A DNA stretch of 64,000 nucleotides from Solea solea (taxonomy: Eukaryota > Chordata > Actinopteri > Pleuronectiformes > Soleidae). The DNA lies in assembly GCF_958295425.1 (NCBI RefSeq), contig NC_081154.1, positions 15,664,938-15,728,937 on the forward strand. Reading direction: 5' to 3'. Shown piece by piece: positions 1-12,619 of this stretch. Positions within the stretch are counted from its first letter, which is position 1. Each line of letters opens with the position of its first letter. Below the pieces are notes generated by a model, which worked only from the letters and a program-made list of their open reading frames with translations, had not been told where the DNA came from and did not search any database. Both the position numbers and the translations under genes were made by a program.

Positions 1-2816
1 TTGATCGGTTTTCACTGCTGCTTTGGTCTAAAAACAAACTGCAGGAGCAGTTCATTGATAGTCGGCACGTGACAACACAAAGTATTATATCAAAACTTTG
101 AAGCCCACATTATCACCATTCTTCTCCATCACATCCAAGACGCTGATTAATTACTGTCTGAACTTCTGGCAGGGGAATATCGTAGCATTTGGATCGGTAT
201 CTCTTTGACAGGTGCTTACTTCACTCCAGGTTTTACTTTTTCCATCGTGATGAAAATGGAACCCATAAGAAATTGACAGGCTGTATTGCTCAAGGCCAAA
301 CATAATGTATCTGACGATGACTTCTCTCTTGATGTAGCCAAAGGGGCTAAAAAAATGGAGGTAATCCTAAAGAAATAAGACTTAAGAAGTACTTTGCAGA
401 ATTACATGCAGGACAGTTTGTTAGGACACCTCCCCCCCATTTTGTACACAGATGGGGGGGAGTACACAGAGAGAACAGTGTTGTAACTTGTGGCTTTCAG
501 GTATTTTTTTTTTTAATATTAAAGTGTTTTATTCCATTAACTACTACTATCTGACACTGTTTTAAGGTTCCTTTGCAGTTGTTGCCACCAGAAAGGACCT
601 GTATGCAGAGTAGTTGTTGTACCACAGATCACCCTGAGCTGCTCTGTGATTGGTCAAATCCTCATGTGACGCTACATTTGTGCAGTATTTCACTGTGAGG
701 CTGTAAACTGAGCCCAGAGCATGTGTGAAAGTGCCGCTCTCTCTCACACATCACTTGATTTACATTATACTGAAAGGTTCAAGGACTTATTGAGAAATAA
801 TTATTGATAACTTGAACCTAACCTGGAAATCTGGAGTACCCTTACCTGAACATTCACATCAGGCTCCGTCACTGTGGTTATGAAGAATAGAACCAGTAAA
901 ATGTCCAAATGAGAATGTGCCTCAAGAGTTTTGTGCGATCTTTGTCCCTGATGACAAAAAAAATATATGGAGACGTCAAACATCATCATCGATTGCCAAA
1001 GTGCTGTGTCATCGCCTGCTATGGTGACCTTGTGCTGTTCACATTCCACCCTTCTGCTCTGTCAACAACATGTGACAAATGAAACCATCGTGCACTTGAA
1101 CCGTTTCCCAGGGAGACGGGACAGAACAGAGCTAATACAGAGCGGCTTAAGCTTTCCTTAGCTCCTTTTTTGGGTCATTTAGTAAGTTTTTGTCAAATTT
1201 GAGCACAGATAAGATGACTTCATACGGGTACTAAAAAGGTGTTTGGTATCTGCGTGACCTTGGCTTTTCTAATGTCAATTTATCAACGTTTTTGCTTACA
1301 GCACAAAATCAATTTTCCACTTTTGTCAGAAAAGCTCGAACCACTGACCTAAAATAGCAGGATGTGGTCTTTGTACATGTGGTCACTGCTGCCGTCTGAA
1401 CAAAAGCTATGAGGGACTTTCAACACCGTGACAATTATTTCCATGGACGTTCTCGACCACAGGGGGGACGACGGTGTGTTCTATTTTCTATTATTAAAGT
1501 TGCATTTTTGAAATAGATAGACCTTTTGAACAATCCACAGTGGGGAATTTGGTGGAATTAATATGACAAGATGTCATGCAGTGTGTTTTGAAGCCTAGAA
1601 AGTGAACGAGTCAACTTGGGTTCAAGTCCTACTTTGCTATGCGGCGCACGCGCACGCGAACTGATCAAAACACGATCGTGAGAGGCAATCAAAAAGCAAA
1701 GCGTGCAACAGATGCAGTCTGTAGGAGTGTCTCCTGTTAAATACGTATTTTTAGATGCATCCGGAGATCTGGAGTGAGCAGCAACACTGCTGTCCCCTCT
1801 AAAACTCTCATCATCTCCTGGGCCTTACATCAAGAGCCCCAGATTTATCGATCGATGACCATAAACAAAACACGGATTGAAGTGGACGAAAGGGGGAATA
1901 AATAACGGATTAGTGAGTTGTTTTGGTTTTTTTTTACTCCGCTGCACGGGATTGGTCGATTTAGAGCCTCGACTGAAAAAAGGCGAGTAGCCAGGATATA
2001 TAGCAGATCGGGGCAACAAAGACTTGACACAAAAGGATGACAGAAATAGGCCTAGAAGAATAAGGCGTGTGTGTGTGTGTGCAGTTGTGTCCATGTGCGT
2101 AATATGAGCGGATGAAAGCAGAATTGGACGTGTAATCCAATTGTATCAGCAAGGTATTGGGCATAAAACCAGTCAATCCAATTTCCAATGCTCCACTACA
2201 TGATGGAGTGAGAGCGCTGCGGAGTCATAATTTATGTGTGCTGTACTGTATGCATACGCGTGTGCGCATGAGTGGGTGATTGTGATTGAGCGTCTGCATA
2301 CATTAGCGTGTGCTTGCACATGCTATAGCACACATTACTGGTGTGTTGGCGTGGCCACATGCCTGACAGCTGTGCATATTTCACTATGGGTGGAGAACCC
2401 TGCATTGCAGTGCTTGTACATGGCAGCCGTGCTGCTTGATGTGGAAGCAGCGCAGGGTCAGAGTAAATGAAGAGAATTAAAGCTGCGTCGCCGGGCTCAT
2501 CTGTGTTCTGCCTCCGAGGAGTGTAACATCGTTATCGTCATGTTTTATTTGTTCGCTGTAGGAAATCACAGAGGAGTTGTGCTCACAACATCAGGGCGAC
2601 GGGGGAAACCATCTATATGAATACCTTTTACTCTTTAACCTCTGTTAACTGTCACTAAGACACACGCAGCCCTCAGACATGATGGTGCTCTCTTTACAAT
2701 ACGTTACATTTACATCATATTCATCCGTTGCACTGGGTTTAACTTTTGTCTTGTATTTGTGACATTTACCAATCATATTTAGAATAATAACATTAAAGCC
2801 TACAATTGTCATTCCA

Positions 2817-2925
2817 GGGCTGCAGCTCTCAATTATGTTCATCAACGATCAGTCTGCTGATCATTTTCTCGATTAATCCAGCAGTCGTTTGGTCCATAAA
2901 GTGTCCGAAAAGTGTATTCATGATG
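2817..2925 (+). repeat. dispersed 'gggctgca' teleost repeat, fragment
   Basis: Starts gggctgcag, then ...atcattttctcgattaat... and ...gtcgtttggtccataaa. This layout (gggctgcaact, a cgattaat core, gtcgtttggt) recurs at 56.36 and 57.70 kb in this window and is familiar from many fish genomes. The family name is not assigned. Confidence 0.55.
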
Positions 2926-3984
2926 AAGCCGCTGTCTGCAATGCCATCATTTGGTTTGAGTCATTTTCTTGTTCATCGCTGCCATTAACGTCCCTCTCCC
3001 TCCTCACTGTGTCACTTCATGAACATGTTTTGGTGTGGGTGGTGGAGGTTGGGGGGGGGGCGGGGCATGTGCAGAGAGGTGTGGGCTTCTGCTAGACTTA
3101 CTGTCAAGAAGGCTGGGACTGAGAGGACCCAACACTCTCGACAGCTGCCAGAATATAGAGCTGTTTAACAAAGGTTTGACCTAAAGCGGAGGTTCTCAAA
3201 GTAATTGAGGGTCTGCAACATTTATTCGCGAGAAATTATAAAACAGTGCCTGACTGTGCATGACAAGTGTACTGAAGAGATATTCAGACTTGTGTGGAGC
3301 TTTCATGACTGAAGCGTGACTGGCCTGGGGAAAAAAAACATTTGTGCATTAGTATGCATGGTGTGGCAGCAATGACAGGCTCAAAGAGAGTGGTTACTGC
3401 ATAGATAAAATCTGTCAACCTGAAGAATATGGCTCCACACTTTAGGCTGCATTGGCTGTCACTTGCAGTGTCCAAAGGCATGGAACCAGAACCAGAATTG
3501 TTCTGTTCTGAAGGGGTTCTTGGCCCCCCCCCCCCCCCCCAAAAAAAAAGTTTGATAACGCCAGAACTTCAGTGACTTCACTGACAACACCTCTGCTGAT
3601 ATGATAGAAGTGTAATCTTTCAGCATTTAAACTTCAAAAAACAACAAGAACAGTAATGTTATATATGTTTATCCAAACATCTCCAACACTTTAGATCCAT
3701 AGAAATCTGTAATTCTATTCAGAGCTAGATGGTGTCACCCGCTTTACCATCTCTATGATAACTTCTGCGGCAAAACCACCTGTAAAATATCAGTTATTAT
3801 AAATATGTGGTGCCACTGTTTTTTTGTTTTCATTTTATCGTGCATGTTTGTTCCAAATAGATCAAGACAACAATTCCCATGATCCCACGCTGCTACCTGA
3901 TGTACATATTCGGTGTTGTGTTTTTGTTGTCACTGAGAGACCACGAGTGGTTTTAATATAAAACGAGACAATTGTTTGAACCAG

Positions 3985-4036
3985 AACTGTTGGCAATGAA
4001 TCCACTGGTCCATTAATAATTGTTGCAGCCCTATTG
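3985..4036 (-). repeat. dispersed 'gggctgcaac' repeat, reverse-orientation fragment
   Basis: Read on the minus strand it begins agggctgcaacaattattaa, the same head as the copies at 56.36 and 57.70 kb. The inner part is too diverged to extend the match. Confidence 0.4.
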
Positions 4037-4389
4037 CAGTCAATTACATGTTTTACATCATTAGTTCCCTTTCTTTTTGGCAACAGTGAGGGGCCACAAA
4101 TCTTGAGGAAGAAAATGCTAATTTCTGTCAGTCCTTAATGAAGAGAGCTGTTCCAAGGGCGACCCTGCCTTTAGCCCACACAAATCAACAAGAAATGAAT
4201 CCTCCTCTCTCAGTCTGAGGGGAGTGGTCAAATTAGAACAGAAAAATAAATCACTGTTGGAAAGGCTGCAGCCCTAATTGCCCAGAGATGAAGGAAATGA
4301 GGGAATGTTCCTCCGTGATTTAACTCTGATTTAAGCTGCAGAATGTCAATGCGAGATTATTTTTGTTGTTGTTTTTGTTGTTGTTTTTG

Positions 4390-4421
4390 TAACTAAATCT
4401 CACTCCTTTTGTCTGCAGCAG
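4390..4421 (+). other. splice acceptor with tandem NAGNAG
   Basis: A T/C-rich run (aatctcactccttttgtctg) leads into CAGCAG at 4416-4421. Cutting after the first CAG starts the exon at 4419, after the second at 4422. Both leave the preceding exon in phase 1, so products would differ by a single residue just before the EGF domain. Confidence 0.7.
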
Positions 4422-4554
4422 TGGCCCCCACACTCCCTAGTCCACGTTCGGAGGTTTTCAAGCCATGTGTGGAAGACAAGGACCTGGCCTTTTGTCTAAA
4501 CGAGGGAGAATGCTCCATCATCGAAACCGTGGCTGGGGTTCACAGACACTGCAG
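4419..4554 (+). CDS. nrg3: neuregulin 3 internal exon: N-terminal part of EGF-like domain
   Basis: Neuregulin 3 is a single-pass membrane growth factor whose extracellular EGF domain binds the ErbB4 receptor, acting mainly in the nervous system. The exon reads, with split codons at both ends, VAPTLPSPRSEVF then KPCVEDKDLAFCLNEGEC then SIIETVAGVHRHC and the first two bases of an Arg codon. It holds EGF cysteines 1-4; cysteines 5 and 6 must lie in the next exon. The DKDLA-aromatic-CLN-GEC and IET motifs match NRG3 rather than NRG1, NRG2 or NRG4. The left end follows a pyrimidine-rich tract and CAG; the right end is CAG followed by GTAAGT. An acceptor three bases downstream (exon from 4422) keeps the frame. 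C1 and C2 are separated by eight residues, whereas I recall seven in mammalian neuregulins. No stop occurs in frame. Which teleost paralog (nrg3a or nrg3b) this is cannot be told from one exon. Confidence 0.85.
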
Positions 4555-4560
4555 GTAAGT
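4553..4560 (+). other. splice donor AG|GTAAGT
   Basis: Perfect match to the vertebrate 5' splice consensus directly after the TGC AG of the fourth EGF cysteine and following Arg. It splits an Arg codon after two bases, as expected for a neuregulin EGF domain shared between two exons. Confidence 0.85.
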
Positions 4561-4589
4561 GTGTGTTTGTGTGTGTGTGTGTGTGTGTG
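4555..4589 (+). repeat. GT-rich microsatellite abutting the splice donor
   Basis: The donor GTAAGT runs straight into GTGTGTTT and then an uninterrupted (GT)n to 4589. In the transcript this is a UG repeat a few bases inside the intron, a type of sequence bound by TDP-43 and CELF proteins. Confidence 0.9.
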
Positions 4590-4803
4590 AGGCATTCAGA
4601 GACATTTCCTCTCTTTGCCCTTCCCACTCTAATCACTAACCTTGGGGTCATTTTCATCGGAGCACAGCCTGCTGTTTGAACAATGAAACATGGAGAAAAT
4701 CGTTGTGCAAATGCATCTAAGAATGCACTGGAGGTCCAGAGATTCAATGGACGCTCACTTGACCGTAAATGATCCATCACACTCTTTTTTGTGTGGTGTC
4801 TGA

Positions 4804-4805
<2 letters not shown>

Positions 4806-4847
<42 letters not shown>
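4806..4847 (+). repeat. (TG)n(AG)n compound microsatellite
   Basis: Short TG run followed by about 17 AG units. Confidence 0.95.
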
Positions 4848-4849
<2 letters not shown>

Positions 4850-4889
4850 GCAGCGTGCCACGCTGAAAATAACACTGGCAAAACAAGAC

Positions 4890-7540
4890 TCGCAGTGATC
4901 ACATCTGAATATCCTCCTTCGCCCGCAGACATTTGACATCGTCACGGCGTAGACGGATCACTTTCCCAGTGGCCACCGCAGTCAGCTGACTCCTGCTCTC
5001 ATTCCACTCGCCATAATTATTTCCTCTGACAGTGAACATTTTCCAGACTTGTGTCTTTTTGAGCTCATCGTCTGTGACAGCTGTGACTTTAGCCCATGAC
5101 AGAATCTTTTTTTCTTAATTTCTGCAACAAAGGCGTCGGAAAACAAGCTGAGAACTCGTTTTTACTCACATATTTATATCTTCTGTGGCAGCGGAACATG
5201 TGCCAGGATGTCCTGCTGGTTGAAGTGGACTAACTAAACGCTAACTAAGACTGATGGACTCTGAAAGTGGATCAGATTACTGACTCAAAGACCCTCAGTA
5301 AAGCTCAGCAACATGGCAAATGTTGTGAATTCACTTTTGGACGTTTTCTTTTGAATTTTCTTGGGCTTTGGATCTGCAGTCGTTTTGTATACCTTTGGCT
5401 GGTTTATGTTATTTTGTAGTATGCATCATGTCACTTCCTGCCTCATTAACCACGCCTGTTCCTAATAGTATTTACTGGTGTCTCGTTATCGCACCGTCCC
5501 TAATGTGTCCTACAGACTGGACAATTTCATTTTTCAAATCACACCGTTTGACATGGATCGGATAAACCTGGGTACGACATCAAGAAGGATGATGTATGTA
5601 GATGATGACGCAAGTCAGCACAAAAGATAAAATAGCATCACCATGTATCCCAGTCCAGCAATCATTCTTTCCATAGCTATATTTACCTGTGCACGATTCC
5701 ATCGTTTACATGGATGCAAAATGAATTGATCCTATTGTGGCTGATGTGCGTACACATGCATCAAGTCTATGTTCTCTGATTCTCCCGCAGTAGAATCAAA
5801 GGATAAATCAAATGATAATGGTAATGAAATTTGTTTCTGAATGGGCAGTATAAAATCAGAGCTTTCAGATTGGCATATTGTGCTTTTAGACTTTTATTCC
5901 AATTATTGGTGTCAATGTAAACATAGCTATTGTCTGCTGCAGCAACTCCACATTAAACAATTTTACCGGTTTAACAAGCCCACATACCAGCATTGCTTTT
6001 AGGTTTAGTCGTGTTGATCGGTAAGTACATGATTTTTTATGTTCGTTGGTTAGTCAGTAGACGCACACACCTTCTTGGTACACCGTCTGGTCCAGCCTTC
6101 GGTGCGTCCTTTGGCGGTAGCAGTCTCCACGGCAGCGTGTTTGGTGCCGTGACCTTCAAACATATTGTCACTGTTACGTCGTTACTACACATTTTTCAGT
6201 GGTGTGCAGTGAGTCCAGTGACCCACCTGTTGTATCGTTCTGTGCTTGTGAATGGAAGGACACATTCTTTTTTGCAAAGGCTTTTAGAACGAGCCAGAGA
6301 GCTGAGACACAATCCAGTTCCATATCTATGGTCTCTATGTGCTTTCCTTTTGTTCCCTGTTCTGTTATCAGAAATGTGTGTGTGGTTTAGTAGCTTGGCC
6401 TTGTTTTTTTTTTGGACATTTGAGTTCTCGTCGCTTTGTATTATCCATTACATAAGCATTAGCCCTTACTTTCTAAAGCCGTACATTCAGAATAAAATAT
6501 TATATTAGGTTTTAAACAGTGTTCAGATCAAGAGAGATCTCTCAGTGGAAGTGTTGGCTGTGCCTGTGTTTTATAGTAGTGAAGACAAAAACTCTGCATC
6601 TATAATCACCCAAACCAGTAACCCAGGGATCAGAGATGCTTTGGCCACAGCGGATTCTCTTAACGGCTCAACCAAACTTAACAAAGGGAAGGAAATATTT
6701 CCATGCAGAGTCACGAACAATGCACATGAGGAGCAAGTGATCAAAATCTGACTACCGTTAAAAAAAAGTATGAAAAGTGCTTCTTTTTTTCTTAAGTATC
6801 TTGCATGAATGTGGTTTTACATGACCTCTTTGGAATGAGGTGCATATTAATGTTAGGTGTAAAGAAAAAAGGAAAATGCTCGCCCAAGAATTGTCTTTGA
6901 TCATCAAGCAGCTGAATTTTTTCTTCTTTTACTTTTTTTCCCCCCCTCTTCTTCACTTTTTTGTTACACCCTCAGGCAGTCACAGAAACTCCAACTGGCC
7001 GCCAGCATTAATACAGCAAACTTCTATTAATATGCCCTTGATGTACTAAAAGACATCATATAATGTGGCGGACATAATTAAAATGCTTAAACAGTTACAA
7101 ATCCAATCACAAGCTCTTTTTAATGGCTTTGATAACTAATTTACCAGCATTACCCGGCCTATGCTGCCACCTATGTGTTATGTTCCCTTATGTTGCATTT
7201 ATTATAGAGGGCAAGTAAACTCTGTTTGGATATCAGTCAAAGCAGAAATTACAGCATCATTTTATTCAATATTAGTATGCGGCCTTTAACTATGATTACT
7301 CTGAGAGCCAACAGTGTGTACAGGAATAACAACATTCACATGAAAAAGTATGCTGGGAGGCATTCGTATGACTAATGCGTACATGGCGTGGTGTTTTTGC
7401 AAAATGTATCTACGTACAGTACATGAGTCATTCATTTGTGTGTACAAGCTTTCGCATCTCTGTGCTCCTGCGATGTCTGCACGATCCGCTGAAACAAATC
7501 CGGAATGCCCGTGTCATAAAGAGTGCCGTCAGTGTCTTTC
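4890..7540. other. intronic stretch, nothing recognised
   Basis: AT-rich sequence without recognisable repeats or exons. The longest open frame (5993-6508, + strand, 171 codons) has a membrane-like composition typical of T-rich DNA and matches no family I know. Confidence 0.5.
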
Positions 7541-7543
7541 GGT

Positions 7544-7572
7544 GATGGATGGATGGATGGATGGATGGATGG
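7544..7572 (+). repeat. (GGAT)n microsatellite
   Basis: About seven units of GATG/GGAT. Confidence 0.95.
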
Positions 7573-8239
7573 CAAAGAAAGACAAGTAGAAGAAAACAAG
7601 GTTATATAATTCCAATAATTCATTATCATTTTAAACTCACTGACATTTTAGGAAACAAGCAACACTTAAGCCATAAGATCCACAACTCTGGATTATTTTC
7701 ATTCAACTCGAAACGACGAACGACATTACATCTACGTCTTTCACTTCCTTTGATAATATAATGATATATAATTTGACATCAGGACAGCTAAGCATCACCA
7801 GGAGATCCTGAAGACAATCCTGTAATTAGTGCTAGTTGAATGAGTGCATACTGTAGGACAGAGTGGAGGGTTTCTAACCTAAAGGCACCATGTAGTGATT
7901 TCCCTTTAGCTGAGTGCCTGTTGTGTGAAAGAATGATTACAGGCTTGTGAATTCTTCCGCTGGAAAGTGGTTTCTTTTGCCTGAGATTTAAGAAAAATGA
8001 ACATGATCATTTGACTCAAGAAATGCCACCTTAATGTCATTGCTGCTCCCTGAAACTCCACATGTGCATGGAGATTTTTTGAAAATGACAGTCATCACAA
8101 AACTGAGTTGGAAACTTGCAACAAGTGATTTGAAATAACACGGTTTAACTTACGGTTCATGGAGTGAAGGACGTTTCCTGGAGAGGAAGTGGAATCATTT
8201 ACATTTACAACATTTTTAGATTTAGATTATTTCTTTCTT

Positions 8240-8445
8240 TCTTATACTTTATGAATCCCTTGTGTAAATCCTTTCTCTGCATTTAACCCATCCTCTACCA
8301 GGAACCTTCCTAGAATTGGAAGCCATGGGGGTTGGGTACCTTGCTCAGGGGTACCCCAGCCCTTTGACCTGGTAGAGACTTGCACCGGCAACCCTCCGGT
8401 TACAAGCCAAATTCCCTTTCCACTTGGCCATGAGATTGAATGTGG
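8240..8445 (-). repeat. teleost dispersed repeat
   Basis: Contains the characteristic runs ctctgcatttaacccatcct, ggggttgggtaccttgctca and accctccggttacaagccaa, which I recognise as a common fish repeat with a 'gcaaccctccggttac' core. It has no coding capacity. The strand is arbitrary because no terminal structure was found. Confidence 0.55.
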
Positions 8446-8449
8446 CATC

Positions 8450-9610
8450 CCTCACCCTACACATTGATATAATGTCTGTTCACAAACAATAACGTGATGT
8501 CAAAGCTCTACTGTAACATGGAATACGTCTTAACCATCATAAAAAAAAGAAATGATGTGGTGATCAGTGTTAATAAATAAATACAGGAGGGATAATGAGT
8601 ATAAAAAACAATACAATTTTGGTTGCATAATGACAATAATCTGTCCTGAGGATGGATTGTGTCCATGCATGCACAGGAATGTGGCCACATGGGTCCTTCA
8701 ACCACTTCTGAATCTATTTGTTTGTGAACAGATTTGAGGACAATCACTCAGGATGTTAGTACCAGGTTTGGATGGGGTCTATCCCTCCTTCCAGCTTGTG
8801 AAATGTGCAGCCTTTGTGGGGGGTTTTTCACCAGCCTTTTGCTTACCCTTTATCTTAGATATCTCATGCTGAGCAGGTAATGTACAGTCACCTCGTGTTT
8901 GCTGAAAACGGCGCCCCCACTGTTTGATTTGTTGGGGGATTCAACCCTATCAGACCACTGTCACACCAGTAGCTGTAGCGTTGCTCCTATTCCGTTGCTA
9001 TGTTCATGCTGCACTGTACACAATCTTGCTGTCAGAGAAATTGTACATTGACACAAAGCCCTGATAGTCTCCATTCACATTACTGGATACAGCTAAAAGT
9101 AAAAAAAAAAAAAAAGAAGTGTGTTTCCGCTCATGGGAGCAGGAGATACTGCTGTTGATCAATCATGCCCTCAGGCAATAGCACATCAGTGTCGTCATGA
9201 CAGCCACTGCTCATCTCCTGTCTCCTCCTGTCAGTGGAGAGGAGAGGGAGGAAAGTAAAGGGTTTAAAGATCGCTGCTGGCTTTGACGTCATCCTCTCCT
9301 CCAAGCCACAATGCAAAGAGCATAACAGATGGATGGATGTTTTCCTACATGACACGAGTAAAGATGACAGAACATGCCTTAAAACAGTTGAATCACTGGC
9401 TACTTCTTGAATTTGGGTATCAATTTATTTTTTCCACCGACTCGCCTCTCTTGCCAAGCCCCTCACCCTCTCATCCCCTCTTGCTGGGTGTTCATGTTTG
9501 CCAATGCTAATAAGGAGCCCAAAATAAGCATGCAAATGTGAGTTTAAGACCTACTTCCACATCATTGCTATGGCCTCACATAAACTAAGGGGAATAAATA
9601 TGCAATAACA
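8450..9610. other. intronic stretch, nothing recognised
   Basis: No exon or repeat family identified beyond an A-run near 9100-9115. Confidence 0.45.
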
Positions 9611-9615
9611 ATTTT

Positions 9616-9617
9616 CA

Positions 9618-9675
<58 letters not shown>

Positions 9676-9677
9676 TA
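9616..9677. repeat. (TA)n microsatellite
   Basis: AT alternation interrupted twice by 'ac'. Confidence 0.95.
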
Positions 9678-9679
9678 GT

Positions 9680-12340
9680 AATATTTTTGCCTCAACATAC
9701 GACAGCCTTGTTACATTGGCCGTATATCTTATATTATAGATTTCCTTTTACACTTTGTTCATCGTTTAACAGATAATGCATGTACAGATTGCTGGGTTAC
9801 CATTATGAATGATTTGACACAACCGACAGGTGACCAAACAAGACATTTGACAAAGATAGTTTCTCTGCAAAGTGAAAGTGCTTCAAAGTTCTCTTGAACG
9901 TCCATCAGGGGGCAACTGGACAGATTAATCTGATTTATGTTGTCAGCAAACATGATTTATCATGACTTAATGGATACTCATGCCCACCTCCATTGACTAC
10001 TGGACTTACTAATTTTACTGAAGTCAGGGAGATGTTTGAGTTAAACACATAAACATGACATGATTGGCTCACGCTAGTTGTTATATGTCCATAAAATGTT
10101 TTGATTGGGTGCTGCTCAATAGAGGCCTCCATCACACGTGCATGACTCAACCTGCTCGTCCATGTTTACTTTAGCGTCTGCAAAAACAAGAAACACAGAA
10201 GACAGATGTTAATACCAAAGAAAACATATTCCTTTAGGGTTGAAGAATTAAGAACTCTACATGATAATTAACCGAGCCACTTTATGATTTGTTTAATGCA
10301 GACAAGTATACAGACCTTTTTAGATCAGGTTTAATGAGACATTTTCAAAGAGAAAACGTCTGATAGCAAAGGAGAGAATAGATAATGATGAGACAGGGAA
10401 CAAAAGTTAAAAAAACAAAAAACATTTGTTCCGTGAGGATATAAAAAAAGGCCAAAGGTGGAGGAATATGTGTTAAGAAGGTGCAGTGGAACTCGCCATC
10501 TCTCACAAGCATGTCATCAGCTCCTATTCTTGTCTTCAGCACCATAGCACTTTATTTATTGTTAGAGAGTCTGGCATTACACCGCTGCCGAAGCTCTTCC
10601 TCAAGGGCAAAGCGTGTTCCCATGCCAGAGGTAGAGAATGGCCAAAGGCGTATATAGGGCACCCAGGATTAAATTAACACTGCAGGAGATGACACATGTT
10701 CCTGTGATCCTCTGAGAGCCGATGCCCAGTGTAAGAATTCAGTGTCAGGACATGAAGAGACAAACAGAACCTGCAGCAGACCGTTGGGACACGTTTGGCT
10801 GTGCCAGTTGCAGCACTGATCTGCCAGTGCACAGCACACCTCTCCAACTGTCACTCCACTCTTAATGGGGATTTCTTTTTTGTACCCAGTTAAATTGGCA
10901 GCACATACAGAATTTAAAAAGCATGTGATTTATAGGCAAATGGTTTAGGGATAAATATGTTCATTATTAACCACAGAATTTCAGCGCTGGATTATTGCCT
11001 CTAAATACTAAAGCACATATCAAATGTGTGCACTTTGCATTTTGAATTTTAATCAAATTGCAACAGTTCCAAGTAGAGTTGTGTGGAGAGTGTGTAATTC
11101 AGTGATGCTGCGCTTGCCAGAGCCACTTGAAGTCCTCTCGGAGCACAAGACTAAATAGGACTTCATGGCCTCCGATAATATCTGATGGAAATAACTGTGT
11201 TGTAATTGATCATTCTGCATGGATGCATGTCATTCAACTTAGCTCTCCTCCCAGCTCCACTTACGTCAATACAATCATTTCTAGCAGGTTAGTTAAAAAA
11301 ATACTGGACCGGTTCAGCGATGCAGGTTTAGACTTTGATGTGAGGCCTCGGCAGTGTCCGCCTGACATGTGCCCAGCAAACCAAAATCAGGCCTTTAGCC
11401 ACGGTCGGTGGATGTTGTCGAATATGATTTTAGTTTGAATGAGGGTGCGCTGCAGCTCTGGCCCCAACCTGCTGCTTTGTGTTCTTTTTTTTAGTGACAC
11501 ACAAACAAGCTTTGCACGAAGAAATTCATTCGTGATTCTTTTCTAACATATAACGGCCGAGTCGCGAGCTTTAGTAGACCGTAGTAAGATCAAGGCAACC
11601 TGCAATGTCTCACTTTCTTCACTTCAATGAAACATATTTATCTTGCATGCAGAACAAAAAAGAAGTCTCTTCACTGAAAATACTTCCTCTTACTTGTTTT
11701 CCCAATTGTATGGAAATTGTATCAACAGCCCAGTGTTCACTTCTGTGTTGCTTTGATGATGCAAAACTGCTGCAAGTTCAGTATGGTAAGAGCTTCATGT
11801 TGCTACAGTGTGTGTGTGTGGGGGGGGGGTATATTTCTATAAAGTATTGTCATGAGTTTCCTAATCCTAAAAAAATAAAATGTAAATCCATAGGAATAGC
11901 ATGGAAATGCCAAATTACAGTGTCCAAACAAAGCTGAAAGGGGGTTACATCAGTAAAACACTTCATACTAGTTTCATTCCCAGTCTTTGTTCTTGTGTAG
12001 TCATATTGCCGTGATCAAGGCCTGAATATAATCAATGATCCATGTTTGCGGCTTTATCTCACTTTCAGACAACCTTTTCCAACTGGAAACTAAAGTTTTT
12101 GTCCCTTTTGTAAAGTTTAACAGTGTTATTTGGTGACTTCAGTGTGTGTTACTCTTCATTTGGGTTTATCTAAGTGAGACAAACTTACCAAATGAGGCAG
12201 CAGCAATCCAGCAGCTCCAGCGTCCCCGCAAGTTAACTTTTCCACAAATTGGCACCGAAGAGTGAGTGTTTTACACACTTCAGTCTCCAGTTGAGAAGGT
12301 TTCTAGGCAAGATAAAGTGGCAAGCATTCTTAAGAGGGCA
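9680..12340. other. intronic stretch, nothing recognised
   Basis: No exon found. Open frames are all at or below about 110 codons and unlike any known family. A G-run occurs at 11820-11829. Confidence 0.45.
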
Positions 12341-12345
12341 TAGAT

Positions 12346-12619
12346 TTAAAGGTCCAGTGTGTAACATGAGCAAAAGTGTGTTTTTTTAAGTGTACAAACA
12401 CTTGATTGTTACTGTATGAATGGTCGTTTTAGCCTTTTATACAGTATTTATATCTTGAGCCGTGTCCATTTAGGACCACCATGTTCTTTTTATAATAGAT
12501 CACAATTGACAATCTAAACATCTTATGAGTTGTGATGCTCACTGAAGGCTGCGTAGTTTCTCCAACAGCCTTTGAAGGGAAAGAAAGGAATATCCAGCTA
12601 CAACACACTGTACCTTTAA
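12346..12619. mobile_element. short non-autonomous DNA element with TTAAAGG inverted ends
   Basis: The left end ttaaaggtccagtgtgt and the right end acacactgtacctttaa are inverted repeats with a single mismatch over 17 bases, enclosing about 240 bp without coding capacity. This is a MITE-type layout. Target duplication is not resolvable because the ends themselves are TTTAAA-like. Single ends resembling the same terminus occur near 45.5, 52.08 and 56.99 kb. Confidence 0.75.

Larger units (their letters stand above)
1..4418 (+). other. nrg3: intron upstream of the EGF exon (3' part)
   Basis: No supportable coding sequence. It contains an alternating GC/AC tract (1641-1660), a short GT run (2067-2082), pieces of a dispersed 'gggctgcaac' repeat near 2817 and 4036, and a C-run followed by an A-run at 3524-3549. 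The signal- or mucin-like N-terminal exon expected for NRG3 is not visible and should lie before the window. Confidence 0.65.

Noticed and set aside
1610..1640. 'gggttcaagtccta' as a tRNA B box
   Set aside because: No matching A box or cloverleaf around it.
4496..4945. 149-codon minus-strand frame across the EGF exon
   Set aside because: Shadow of the exon and of the GT and GA microsatellites.
5993..6508. 171-codon plus-strand open frame with membrane-like residues
   Set aside because: Hydrophobic composition is what T-rich DNA gives; no family resemblance.
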